In this document: in pieces, positions 1 to 5,723 of the stretch
How the letters are laid out: each line of letters begins with the position of its first letter
Numbering within the stretch: the first letter of the stretch is position 1
Made by a program: the position numbers and the translations under genes
The notes under the pieces: model-generated
What the model was told of the DNA's origin: nothing
Seen by the model: the letters and a program-made list of their open reading frames with translations, nothing else
Databases searched by the model: none
Source of the DNA: Paracoccaceae bacterium
GTDB taxonomy: Bacteria; Pseudomonadota; Alphaproteobacteria; Rhodobacterales; Rhodobacteraceae
Length of the DNA: 5,853 bases
Assembly (NCBI GenBank): GCA_003564655.1
Contig: PXES01000024.1
Location: forward strand, 1 to 5,853
Direction: 5' to 3'

Positions 1-284
1 ACCGCTTCGGACAACACCAGCAACCAGCGCCGCAGCGCGGGCGGTGCGGCATCGACCAGGATCGTCACGCGCAAATGGCGCTTCTCGCGGATCGCGTAGC
101 TGATGCCGAAATAGATCATGTAGACAAAGGCGAAGCGCGCAACCTCGCCCGCCCATGGCACCGAGGTCTGAAAGGCAAAGCGCGCGACGACATCGGCGAA
201 CAGCAGAACGATGACGACGCCAAGGCTCGCCACGATGACAACCGGCTCGAAATATCGCTCGACCGCTCTCAACCCGCTCAACAC
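1..284 (-). CDS. TRAP transporter small permease subunit, DctQ family (partial, 3' end outside window)
   Basis: This is the N-terminal 94 codons of a small integral membrane subunit of a tripartite ATP-independent periplasmic (TRAP) transporter; the gene runs off the left edge. I translated it from the complement. It starts at a GTG (282-284) preceded by a strong AGGAGG about 7 nt upstream; a TTG directly after is the alternative. Two hydrophobic segments are visible, at about residues 15-33 and 51-65. Between them lies the typical DctQ stretch WAGEVARF (44-51), followed by a charged loop with REKRHLRV (66-73); the aromatic/acidic/arginine pattern and the histidine after the second helix are usual in the family. 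It follows dctP on the same strand after 65 nt, so the two are very probably one operon, with the large DctM permease expected beyond the window. In the family, DctQ and DctM form the sodium-driven inner-membrane transporter fed by DctP. Family call is firm; substrate is unknown. Confidence 0.88.
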   Translation of the reverse strand, partial: MLSGLRAVERYFEPVVIVASLGVVIVLLFADVVARFAFQTSVPWAGEVARFAFVYMIYFGISYAIREKRHLRVTILVDAAPPALRRWLLVLSEA

Positions 285-314
285 GCGGCTCCCTCCTCCC
301 TGGACCAGAGTGTC

Positions 315-341
315 GCCGACCGGCGGGGGCTGCCGGTCGGC
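315..341 (-). terminator. Perfect 10-bp hairpin between dctP and dctQ (attenuator or mRNA-stabilising stem)
   Basis: GCCGACCGGC (315-324) and GCCGGTCGGC (332-341) are exact reverse complements separated by 7 nt, giving a very GC-rich stem-loop just after the dctP stop codon. No T-run follows it in the direction of transcription, so it is a poor intrinsic terminator. In binding-protein operons such stems often protect the upstream message or cause partial termination, so that the binding protein is made in excess over the permease. That role is inferred here; the stem itself is seen directly. Confidence 0.65.
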
Positions 342-349
342 TGGGGGTC

Positions 350-1333
350 TTACTGCTCGAGCGCGGCGCTGAACGCGTCGAAGAACTCGCCGCCGACGCT
401 GTCACGCAGCATCTCGGCGATCGCGCTGTTCATCGTCTCGGCCATGCGGTCACGATCCTCGGCGGGCAGTTCGGTCACGGTCAGCCCGGCCTCGGCAAGT
501 TCGTCGAGCGTTGCGGCATTTGCTGCGGCAACCAGTTCGCGCTGCACGCCGACGGTTTCGCCCGCCACTTCCATCATGAGCGCGCGCTCGTCTTCCGAGA
601 GGCTGTTGACGAAGTCGAGATTGGCGAACCAGACTTCGGGCCAGTAGATATGGCCGGTCAGCGACACGTCGCTCTGCACTTCGTAGAAGCGTTCGACGAC
701 CATCGAGGAGAGTGCGCTTTCCTGTCCGTCGATCAGCCCTTGCTGCAGCGACGAGTAGATCTCGCCCCAGGCCAGCGGCAGCGGCACCGCGCCGATGGAC
801 CGCCAGGCGGCAATCTGGATCGGGTTATCTGCCGAGCGCAGGCGGAACCCCTCGAACGCTTCCAGACTGTCGAGCGCGCGGTTTCCCGAGAAGCTGCGGA
901 AGCCGAGCTCCAGAAAGCCCATCCCGGCCAGCCCGCGATTCTCCATTGCTGCGTTCAGCGTGTCGCCCGCCGGCCCGTCCAGCGTGTTGCGGGCATGTTC
1001 TTCATCCTCGAACAGCAGGAACTGGTCGAGCATCCCCAGTTCCGGGATAGTCGGCGACAGCAGGACCGAGGCCCCGGTGCCCATCTGGATGTTGCCCGAT
1101 TGCACCAGCTCCAGCACCTCGTTCACGCTGCCAAGCTGGCCACCGGCAAAGATCTCGACCTGAAGCGCCCCCTCCGAGCGGTCTTCGAGGTTGCTCTTGA
1201 AGTGCTCCATCGCCTCGTGAAGGGGCGAGGCCTCGGGCTGGGCGTGGGCAATGCGGATAACGGTCTGTGCTGTCGCGGATGTCGCAACAAGGCTTGTCGC
1301 AACAGCAAGCGCCGCAAGAAACGATGTCTTCAT
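350..1333 (-). CDS. TRAP transporter periplasmic solute-binding protein, DctP family
   Basis: A 327-residue extracytoplasmic binding protein that captures an organic acid-type ligand and delivers it to the DctQM permease. I chose the ATG at 1331-1333 because AGGGAGGA lies 5 nt upstream and it begins a classic Sec signal peptide: a K at position 2, a hydrophobic stretch at about 5-18, and a probable AxA cleavage site after residue 22. The same frame stays open far upstream to about 2101, but that part is antisense to another gene and not credible as coding. Mature landmarks: VIRIAHAQPEASPLH (25-39), the GGQLGS loop (64-69), the GFRLRS segment with the conserved ligand-carboxylate arginine, probably R166, and the family signature EIYSSLQQGLIDGQE (191-205). 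Length is typical for DctP. It is the first gene of the operon with dctQ. Substrate cannot be read from the sequence; C4-dicarboxylates and other small carboxylates are the usual ligands. Confidence 0.93.
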   Translation of the reverse strand: MKTSFLAALAVATSLVATSATAQTVIRIAHAQPEASPLHEAMEHFKSNLEDRSEGALQVEIFAGGQLGSVNEVLELVQSGNIQMGTGASVLLSPTIPELGMLDQFLLFEDEEHARNTLDGPAGDTLNAAMENRGLAGMGFLELGFRSFSGNRALDSLEAFEGFRLRSADNPIQIAAWRSIGAVPLPLAWGEIYSSLQQGLIDGQESALSSMVVERFYEVQSDVSLTGHIYWPEVWFANLDFVNSLSEDERALMMEVAGETVGVQRELVAAANAATLDELAEAGLTVTELPAEDRDRMAETMNSAIAEMLRDSVGGEFFDAFSAALEQ

Positions 1334-1371
1334 GATGTCCTCCCTGACATTGGCGGTAGTGCTCAGGTGAA

Positions 1372-1400
1372 ACAGTAGCATTGATTGCATACGTATGCAA
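1372..1400 (-). promoter_or_regulatory. Probable sigma70-like promoter of dctP
   Basis: On the minus strand, TTGCAT (complement of 1395-1400) is separated by exactly 17 nt from TACTGT (complement of 1372-1377), about 40-60 nt upstream of the dctP start. The -10 match is modest. The -35 hexamer lies inside the 18-bp palindrome at 1384-1401, so a protein bound there would block RNA polymerase. Prediction by eye only. Confidence 0.4.
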
Positions 1401-1401
1401 T
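1384..1401. promoter_or_regulatory. 18-bp perfect palindrome, probable GntR-type (FCD-like) operator
   Basis: ATTGCATACGTATGCAAT is identical on both strands over 18 bp. It sits 50 bp upstream of the dctP start codon and overlaps the predicted -35 box. A core of the form TTGNATACGTATNCAA resembles operators of GntR-family regulators of the FadR/FCD group, which commonly control sugar-acid and organic-acid transporter genes in alphaproteobacteria. The regulator is not encoded in the window; it may lie beyond dctQM. The palindrome is seen directly, the regulator family is inferred. Confidence 0.65.
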
Positions 1402-1615
1402 ACAAGGAGACAGCACAGGATTTGCCGGTCGGTAAGCAGTGGGACGCCGGGCAGGGCTTGACTTCGATCGGCGAAGCGATGCTTCTGCGCGCACGAACGG
1501 TATCCGGGGATAACGCGATGCACAGAGGCGCCACGGTCAAAATCCGTATTCGCCCCAACAGATTGCAGGGGCGGGTGCGGATCAACGGCGAACCTGTGAC
1601 TGCGCGGCACAGCGC
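1402..1615. other. Divergent intergenic region between dctP and the GDPD gene
   Basis: Roughly 210 bp without a convincing gene. It contains a TTGACT (1458-1463) that could be a -35 box for the GDPD gene, although the sequence 17 nt downstream is a poor -10. A small inverted repeat GAAGC-GAT-GCTTC lies at 1473-1485. A short open frame (ATG at 1518, 33 codons) begins after a GGGGA motif and ends in a TGA that overlaps the GDPD start codon as ATGA; it may be a leader peptide but has no recognisable family. No RNA gene or repeat element was seen. Confidence 0.35.
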
Positions 1616-2500
1616 ATGACCTCGTGCCCTGTGATTTACGGCCATCGCGGTGCGCGCGGGGTGCTGCCCGAGAACACGATGGAGGGCTTTCGATGGCTGC
1701 GCGCCCATGGCGTCCCGGGGGTCGAGATCGACGTACAGCTCGGCGCCGATGGCGTGCCGGTGGTGATCCACGACCCGCTGATCCCCGCCCAGCTCGCGCG
1801 CGATGCGGGCGGGCGTTGGCTGTCCGCGCCGGGGCCAAAAGTCGTCGATCTGACACTGGCGGAGTTGCGCGGCTATGATGTCGGGCGGCTCAACCCCGAT
1901 CATCCCTATGGGAGGCGCTACCCCGATCAGCGCCCCGCTGATGGCGCGCGAATCCCGACCCTTGCCGATTTTCTGAGCTGGGCGGGCGCGGACTCGGAGT
2001 TTGTCATCAACATCGAAATCAAGTCCTTCGCCGATCGCAGTGATCTCGGCCCCGCGCCCGAGGCACTTGCCGAGACAGTGGTTGATGCGATCGACACTCA
2101 CGCGATCGCAAACCCGCTCTTGGTGTCGTCCTTTGACTGGCGGGTGCTCGAGGCCCTGGAACGCATCGCGCCGAAGGTCGCGCGCGGCTACCTGACGCTA
2201 GAGGCAGGGGACGAGAAGAACATCTACCCGGACTCACCCTGGATGGGTCGCGCCGCTGCACAATGGGCTGCGAACGACCTGCCCGGGGTGATCGCCCAGT
2301 TAGGCGGGCGTCACTGGTGTGCCTACCATCGCGAGGTGACCGCCGAGCGCCTGAGCGCCACCCGGGCGCGCGGTCTGCGGGTCACGGTCTGGACAGTGAA
2401 CGCGCCCGACGACATCGCGCGCATGATCGCGCTTGGCGTGGACGGCATCATCACCGACTATCCGCAGCGGGCGATGGACATGCTGTCAGCGGCGCGCTGA
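1616..2500 (+). CDS. Glycerophosphodiester phosphodiesterase (GDPD family), cytoplasmic
   Basis: A 294-residue enzyme of the GDPD/PI-PLC-like TIM-barrel superfamily, predicted to hydrolyse deacylated phospholipids such as glycerophosphocholine to sn-glycerol 3-phosphate plus the alcohol. The N-terminus carries the full signature: GHRGARGVLPENT (9-21) with catalytic H10 and R11, then EID (E37, D39, metal ligands) and DGVPVVIHD (45-53) with the second catalytic H52. Further landmarks are NIEIK (132-136; E134, K136) and, near the C-terminus, the VTVWTVN and DGIITDYP motifs that close the barrel. No signal peptide or membrane segment is evident, so it should act in the cytoplasm on imported substrate. 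The ATG at 1616 is the only good start before the HRG motif, but it has no clear ribosome binding site and overlaps the stop of a short upstream frame (ATGA). It is somewhat longer than the E. coli UgpQ type, with extra sequence at about 60-110. Divergent from dctP, convergent with bhcR. Exact substrate unknown. Confidence 0.92.
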   Translation: MTSCPVIYGHRGARGVLPENTMEGFRWLRAHGVPGVEIDVQLGADGVPVVIHDPLIPAQLARDAGGRWLSAPGPKVVDLTLAELRGYDVGRLNPDHPYGRRYPDQRPADGARIPTLADFLSWAGADSEFVINIEIKSFADRSDLGPAPEALAETVVDAIDTHAIANPLLVSSFDWRVLEALERIAPKVARGYLTLEAGDEKNIYPDSPWMGRAAAQWAANDLPGVIAQLGGRHWCAYHREVTAERLSATRARGLRVTVWTVNAPDDIARMIALGVDGIITDYPQRAMDMLSAAR

Positions 2501-2516
2501 GGCGCGAAAGCTCAGC
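2486..2516. terminator. Small overlapping hairpins at the convergent GDPD/bhcR ends
   Basis: Only 11 bp separate the two stop codons. TCAGCG-GCG-CGCTGA (2486-2500) and GCTGAG...CTCAGC (2496-2501 with 2511-2516) form two mutually exclusive 6-bp stems across the gene ends. Neither is followed by a T-run, so a bidirectional terminator is possible but weakly supported. Confidence 0.25.
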
Positions 2517-3321
2517 CTGCCCGCCCGCCGATCGCGACCGTCACCTCGTCCGCCGCACGCCGGACCAGCGCACCCATCGCCTCGGCACGTTCCAATGTCA
2601 GCCGGAACACCGGGCCAGAGATGGACAACCCCGCAATAGCCTCGCCATGGGCATTGAAGATGGGCGCGGCGATGCAGCGCATTCCTTCGGTGCGCTCCTC
2701 GTTATCGATGGCATAGCCGCGCGCGCGGGTCAGCGCCAGATCCCGCTCCAGCGCGTCAAGCGCGGTCAGCGAGGCCGGTGTGAAACGCTCCATCCCGCCG
2801 CTTGTGACCTCGGCCAGCCGCGCCGCATCCGTATGCGCCAGCAGTGCCTTGCCGATCCCCGAGACATGCATCGGGCCGCGCGTACCGGGCGGAAAAAAGG
2901 CGCGGATCGCCTCATGCGTCTCGACCTGGGTCAGGAACAGCACTTCGCCACGGTGCTGCACGCCCAAATTGGCGGTCTCGCCGCTCTCGCGCATCAGCGC
3001 CTGCATCGGCCCGCGCGCGCGGTCGACCAGCGCCGTGCGCCGCAGAAAGGCAGAACCGGTGCGAAAGGCCCCTGCGCCGACATGCCAGCACTGCGTCTCG
3101 GGCTCCAGCTCGACAAAACCATGCGCCTGATAGGTTGTCAGCACGCGATAGACTGTGGGCGCGGACTGCCCGGCGGCCTGTGCGAGTTCGGTCAGTGTCA
3201 GCCCGTCGGCACGCGCCAGCACGGCAAGGATCGAAAGCGCGCGATCAAGCGACTGGACGGTGTTCTGCGCGGTCTTGTCGTGAAAGGCGCGGGGGCGGCC
3301 CCGGGCGCGGGTATCGGCCAT
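2512..3321 (-). CDS. bhcR: IclR-family transcriptional regulator of the beta-hydroxyaspartate cycle (BhcR)
   Basis: A 269-residue IclR-type regulator. The chosen ATG (3319-3321) has GGAGAG about 4-6 nt upstream; an in-frame TTG six codons earlier lacks a comparable site. After a basic N-terminal tail (RARGRPR, 5-11) comes the winged helix-turn-helix at about 20-82, with the recognition region LTLTELAQAAGQSAPTVYRV (41-60). The effector-binding domain covers about 95-260, with SGIGKALLA (154-162) and the signature GYAIDNEERTEGMRCIAAP (202-220), including the conserved cysteine C216. The gene is transcribed away from bhcABC, the arrangement described for Paracoccus denitrificans, where BhcR binds the bhc promoter region and responds to glyoxylate. 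Assignment to BhcR rests on family plus position; the IclR family call alone is near certain. Inverted repeats in the shared intergenic region are candidate binding sites for itself and for control of bhcA. Confidence 0.9.
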   Translation of the reverse strand: MADTRARGRPRAFHDKTAQNTVQSLDRALSILAVLARADGLTLTELAQAAGQSAPTVYRVLTTYQAHGFVELEPETQCWHVGAGAFRTGSAFLRRTALVDRARGPMQALMRESGETANLGVQHRGEVLFLTQVETHEAIRAFFPPGTRGPMHVSGIGKALLAHTDAARLAEVTSGGMERFTPASLTALDALERDLALTRARGYAIDNEERTEGMRCIAAPIFNAHGEAIAGLSISGPVFRLTLERAEAMGALVRRAADEVTVAIGGRAG

Positions 3322-3344
3322 GTGTCTCTCCGCATTCAAGCGCG

Positions 3345-3359
3345 TTTCATCGCGTGAAA
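3345..3359. promoter_or_regulatory. 15-bp inverted repeat upstream of bhcR, candidate BhcR operator
   Basis: TTTCA-TCGCG-TGAAA has perfect 5-bp arms around 5 nt and begins 24 bp upstream of the bhcR start codon. Operators of IclR-family proteins are often about 15-bp palindromes with A/T-rich arms of this kind. Its position near the bhcR leader would suit autoregulation. The repeat is seen; the function is inferred. Confidence 0.4.
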
Positions 3360-3434
3360 AAGAAAAAAACCATCAAAAACAGTGCTTAGAGTGATTTTTT
3401 CGCATCATAAAATACAATTTCAAAAAAATTGCAA
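3355..3434. promoter_or_regulatory. AT-rich, A-tract-containing control region between bhcR and bhcA
   Basis: About 80 bp that is sharply richer in A/T than everything around it. A- or T-runs occur at 3357-3361, 3363-3369, 3375-3379, 3395-3400, 3409-3412 and 3422-3428; several centres lie about one or two helical turns apart, which would favour intrinsic bending. Two similar motifs, CATCAAAAA (3371-3379) and CATCATAAAA (3403-3412), are 32 bp apart, close to three turns. The divergent bhcR promoter must lie here or near it; a TTGAAA (complement of 3418-3423) is a possible -35, but no good -10 partner was found. Confidence 0.5.
3415..3431. promoter_or_regulatory. 17-bp inverted repeat overlapping the bhcA -35 box, candidate operator
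   Basis: CAATTT (3415-3420) and AAATTG (3426-3431) are exact reverse complements around 5 nt. The right arm contains the first bases of the predicted bhcA -35 box. A regulator such as BhcR bound here could touch RNA polymerase or block it. AT-rich sequence produces short repeats by chance, so this is a candidate only. Confidence 0.35.
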
Positions 3435-3457
3435 GCGCCGGGACGCTGGGCTAGAAA
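3429..3457 (+). promoter_or_regulatory. Probable sigma70-like promoter of the bhcABC operon
   Basis: TTGCAA (3429-3434) and TAGAAA (3452-3457) each match the consensus at four of six positions and are separated by exactly 17 bp. Transcription would start near 3464, leaving a leader of only about 20 nt that contains the AGGAGGAG ribosome binding site (3469-3476) of bhcA. Confidence 0.55.
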
Positions 3458-3483
3458 GATGCCAGATGAGGAGGAGCCGCGTC

Positions 3484-4674
3484 ATGTCCCTGCAGAACCC
3501 CGTATTCATTCCCGGGCCGACCAATATCCCCGAGGCGATCCGCAAAGCCTGCGATATGCCGACGCTGGATCACCGCAGCCCGGATTTCGCGCGAATCTTC
3601 CGCCCTGCCTTGGCCGGGGTGCGGCGGGTGCTGAATCTCGAGGGCGGTGAAATCATCGTGCTGCCCAGCACCGGCACGGGCGGCTGGGAGGCTGCGATCA
3701 CCAATACGCTTTCGCGCGGCGATCGCGTGCTGGCGGCACGCTTCGGCATGTTCAGCCAGCGCTGGATCGATATGTGCCAGCGTCACGGCCTCGACATGCA
3801 GGTGATCGATGCACCCTGGGGCGAAGGCGCCCCGGTGGACGACATTGCCGCCGCCCTGCGGGCCGACAAGGACCATCGGATCAAGGCTCTGCTCGCCACG
3901 CATAACGAGACAGCGACTGGCGTGGTCTCGGACATCGCCGGGATTCGCGAGGCGCTCGACGCGGCCGGGCATCCGGCGCTGTTGCTGGTGGACGGGGTGT
4001 CCTCCATCGGTTCGATGCCCTTCGACATGGCCGGATGGGGCGTGGATATCGCAGTCGCCGGCTCGCAGAAGGGGTTCATGCTGCCGGCGGGTCTGGCGAT
4101 CCTGGGGGTCTCTGACCGGGCACTGGCGGCGATGGAGGGGGCGGATCTGCCCCGCACGTTCTTCGACTTCCGCGACATGGTGACAAGCTATGGCGCGGGC
4201 GGCTACCCCTACACGCCCCCGGTCGGGCTGATCGCGGGGCTCGCGAAATCGGTCGAGATGCTCGAGGCCGAGGGGTTGGATGCCGTCTACGCCCGGCACG
4301 CGCGTTACGCCGAGGCGACCCGTCGCGCGGTCGCAGCCTGGGGGATGCGCCCCTGTGCGGCACAGCCCGCCCTCTACTCCGACACGGTCACCGCGGTCGT
4401 TGTGCCCGAGGGCTGCAACGGCACCGACCTCGTCACCCATGCCGCGACGCGCTACGGCATGGCCTTCGGGGTCGGGCTGGGCGCGGTCGCGGGCAAGGTG
4501 TTCCGCATCGGCCATCTGGGCATGCTGACCGACGCCATGCTGTTGTCGGGGCTGGCAGTGGCCGAGATGTGCATGGCCGATCTGGGCTGGGAGGTTCCGC
4601 TCGGCTCGGGCGTGGCGGCGGCGCAGGAGTATCTGCGCACCCCCCCCGGGGCCGCGCTGGCCGATGCAGCGTGA
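3484..4674 (+). CDS. bhcA: L-aspartate--glyoxylate aminotransferase (BhcA)
   Basis: A 396-residue class V, PLP-dependent aminotransferase. In the beta-hydroxyaspartate cycle BhcA transfers the amino group of aspartate to glyoxylate, giving oxaloacetate (the net product) and glycine (used by BhcC). The ATG at 3484 has a strong AGGAGGAG ending 7 nt upstream; the frame is open upstream but runs into the promoter. Landmarks: FIPGPTNIP (8-16), the cofactor phosphate loop STGTGGWEA (62-70), VDGVSSIG (169-176) with D170 expected to pair with the PLP ring nitrogen, AGSQKGFMLPAG (192-203) with K196 as the Schiff-base lysine, and FRIGHLG (340-346) with R341 as the substrate carboxylate-binding arginine. 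This pattern is shared with serine-glyoxylate and alanine-glyoxylate aminotransferases, so sequence alone would allow either; the adjacent bhcB, bhcC and divergent IclR regulator decide for BhcA. First gene of the operon. Confidence 0.93.
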   Translation: MSLQNPVFIPGPTNIPEAIRKACDMPTLDHRSPDFARIFRPALAGVRRVLNLEGGEIIVLPSTGTGGWEAAITNTLSRGDRVLAARFGMFSQRWIDMCQRHGLDMQVIDAPWGEGAPVDDIAAALRADKDHRIKALLATHNETATGVVSDIAGIREALDAAGHPALLLVDGVSSIGSMPFDMAGWGVDIAVAGSQKGFMLPAGLAILGVSDRALAAMEGADLPRTFFDFRDMVTSYGAGGYPYTPPVGLIAGLAKSVEMLEAEGLDAVYARHARYAEATRRAVAAWGMRPCAAQPALYSDTVTAVVVPEGCNGTDLVTHAATRYGMAFGVGLGAVAGKVFRIGHLGMLTDAMLLSGLAVAEMCMADLGWEVPLGSGVAAAQEYLRTPPGAALADAA

Positions 4675-4675
4675 T

Positions 4676-4737
4676 CGGGGGCTCTGCCCCCGCCGCGCTG
4701 TGTGCGCCTCCTCCGGGATATTCGGGCAAAGATGAAA
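4676..4737. repeat. Intergenic palindromic element between bhcA and bhcB (Rhodobacteraceae-type repeat)
   Basis: The 73-bp gap begins with CGGGGGC-TCT-GCCCCCG (4676-4692), a perfect 7-bp G/C stem with a 3-nt loop directly after the bhcA stop. It is followed by an alternating GC stretch and the block CTCCGGGATATTCGGGCAAA (4710-4729) and then GATGAAA. From memory, elements of this form (GC stem, CGCG-rich middle, CTCC-CCGG-ATATTT...CAAAGATGAA tail) recur between genes in many Rhodobacteraceae genomes. Being inside an operon, it may act as a stabilising or attenuating stem rather than a full terminator; no T-run follows the stem. Confidence 0.6.
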
Positions 4738-4747
4738 TGAGGACAGC

Positions 4748-5719
4748 ATGAAGGACGCGAGCGATATGACCATTCCCACCTATGCCGATGTCGAGGCCGC
4801 GCACGCGCGCATCGCGCCGCATATCCATTGCACGCCAGTCCTGACGTCGGAGTATCTGGACGCGCTGACCGGGGCAGAGTTGTTCTTCAAATGCGAGAAC
4901 TTCCAGAAGGCTGGTGCGTTCAAGGTGCGCGGAGCCTCGAACGCGGTATTCGGCCTGTCCGAAGAGATGGCGGCGAAGGGCGTCGCCACGCATTCAAGCG
5001 GCAATCACGCCCTGTCCCTGAGCTACGCGGCCGGGCGCCGGGGTATTCCCTGCCATGTGGTGATGCCGCGCACCGCGCCCCAGGCCAAGAAGGACGCAGT
5101 GCGTGGCTATGGCGGGATCATCACCGAATGCGAGCCCTCGACCACCTCGCGCGAGGCGGTGTTCGCCGAGGTGCAGCAAGCGACCGGGGCGGAATTCGTG
5201 CACCCCTACAACGACTCGCGCGTGATCGCCGGGCAGGCGACCTGCTCGAAAGAGCTGCTGGCGCAGGTCGAGGGGCTGGACGCGGTGATCGCGCCCATCG
5301 GCGGGGGTGGCATGGTGTCGGGGACGTGCCTGACGCTGTCGGCCATCGCGCCGCATGTCGAGATCTATGCCGCCGAGCCCGAACAGGCGGATGACGCGTA
5401 TCGCAGCTTCAAGGCCGGTCATATCATTGCTGATGACGCGCCGGTGACAATTGCCGACGGGCTGAAAGTGCCGCTGAAAGAGCTGACCTGGCATTTCGTG
5501 TCGAACCACGTCACCGATATCCTGACCGCGAGTGAGCAGGAGATCATCGACGCGATGAAACTGACCTGGGCGCGGATGAAAATCGTGATGGAGCCGTCCT
5601 GCGCGGTGCCGCTGGCGGTGATCCTGAAGAACCCGGACGTGTTCCGCGGCAAGCGCGTGGGCGTGATCGTCACCGGCGGCAATGTGGACCTGGACAAACT
5701 CCCCTGGATGAAAGGATGA
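4748..5719 (+). CDS. bhcB: erythro-beta-hydroxyaspartate dehydratase (BhcB)
   Basis: A 323-residue PLP fold-type II enzyme of the serine racemase/threonine dehydratase group. BhcB removes water from beta-hydroxyaspartate to give iminosuccinate, which BhcD reduces to aspartate. Landmarks: FFKCENFQKAGAFKVRG (46-62) with K59 as the PLP lysine, SSGNHA (83-88) holding the substrate carboxylate, the glycine loop IGGGGM (184-189) for the cofactor phosphate, AAEPEQADD (208-216), where E210 and D216 match divalent-metal ligand positions of serine racemase, and VTGGNVD (308-314) near the C-terminus. No regulatory ACT domain is present. The ATG at 4748 follows TGAGGA with a short spacing; a second in-frame ATG at 4766 (giving 317 residues, beginning MTIPTYADV) also has an AAGGA about 10 nt upstream and fits the usual family N-terminus, so the true start may be six codons later. 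It lies 73 bp after bhcA and 1-4 bp before bhcC, supporting co-transcription. Confidence 0.92.
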   Translation: MKDASDMTIPTYADVEAAHARIAPHIHCTPVLTSEYLDALTGAELFFKCENFQKAGAFKVRGASNAVFGLSEEMAAKGVATHSSGNHALSLSYAAGRRGIPCHVVMPRTAPQAKKDAVRGYGGIITECEPSTTSREAVFAEVQQATGAEFVHPYNDSRVIAGQATCSKELLAQVEGLDAVIAPIGGGGMVSGTCLTLSAIAPHVEIYAAEPEQADDAYRSFKAGHIIADDAPVTIADGLKVPLKELTWHFVSNHVTDILTASEQEIIDAMKLTWARMKIVMEPSCAVPLAVILKNPDVFRGKRVGVIVTGGNVDLDKLPWMKG

Positions 5720-5723
5720 GATG

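Noticed and set aside
1395..1619. A 74-codon frame starting inside the palindrome as a full small gene
   Set aside because: Its ATG lies in the predicted operator, with no ribosome binding site and no recognisable domain. Only the shorter in-frame start at 1518 was kept, as a tentative leader peptide.
1334..2101. Continuous open frame on the minus strand extending the dctP reading frame 256 codons upstream
   Set aside because: It runs antisense through the 5' half of the GDPD gene and through the operator-like palindrome, while a Sec signal peptide and ribosome binding site define the dctP start at 1333. It is an effect of high GC content.
3322..3339. TTG start at 3337-3339 for bhcR, giving six extra residues
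   Set aside because: The ATG at 3321 has a properly spaced GGAGAG and is the more usual start codon.
3395..3400. T-run between bhcR and bhcA as an intrinsic terminator
   Set aside because: No GC stem precedes it, and no gene ends there; both flanking genes start in this region.
3451..4779. Long open frame on the minus strand opposite bhcA
   Set aside because: It lies wholly antisense to a well-supported enzyme gene. Its translation is low-complexity, rich in R, G, H and P, and shows no family motif.
4748..5719. Annotating this gene as biosynthetic threonine dehydratase (ilvA)
   Set aside because: It lacks the C-terminal ACT-like regulatory domain, has a serine racemase-like length and metal-site pattern, and lies between bhcA and bhcC.
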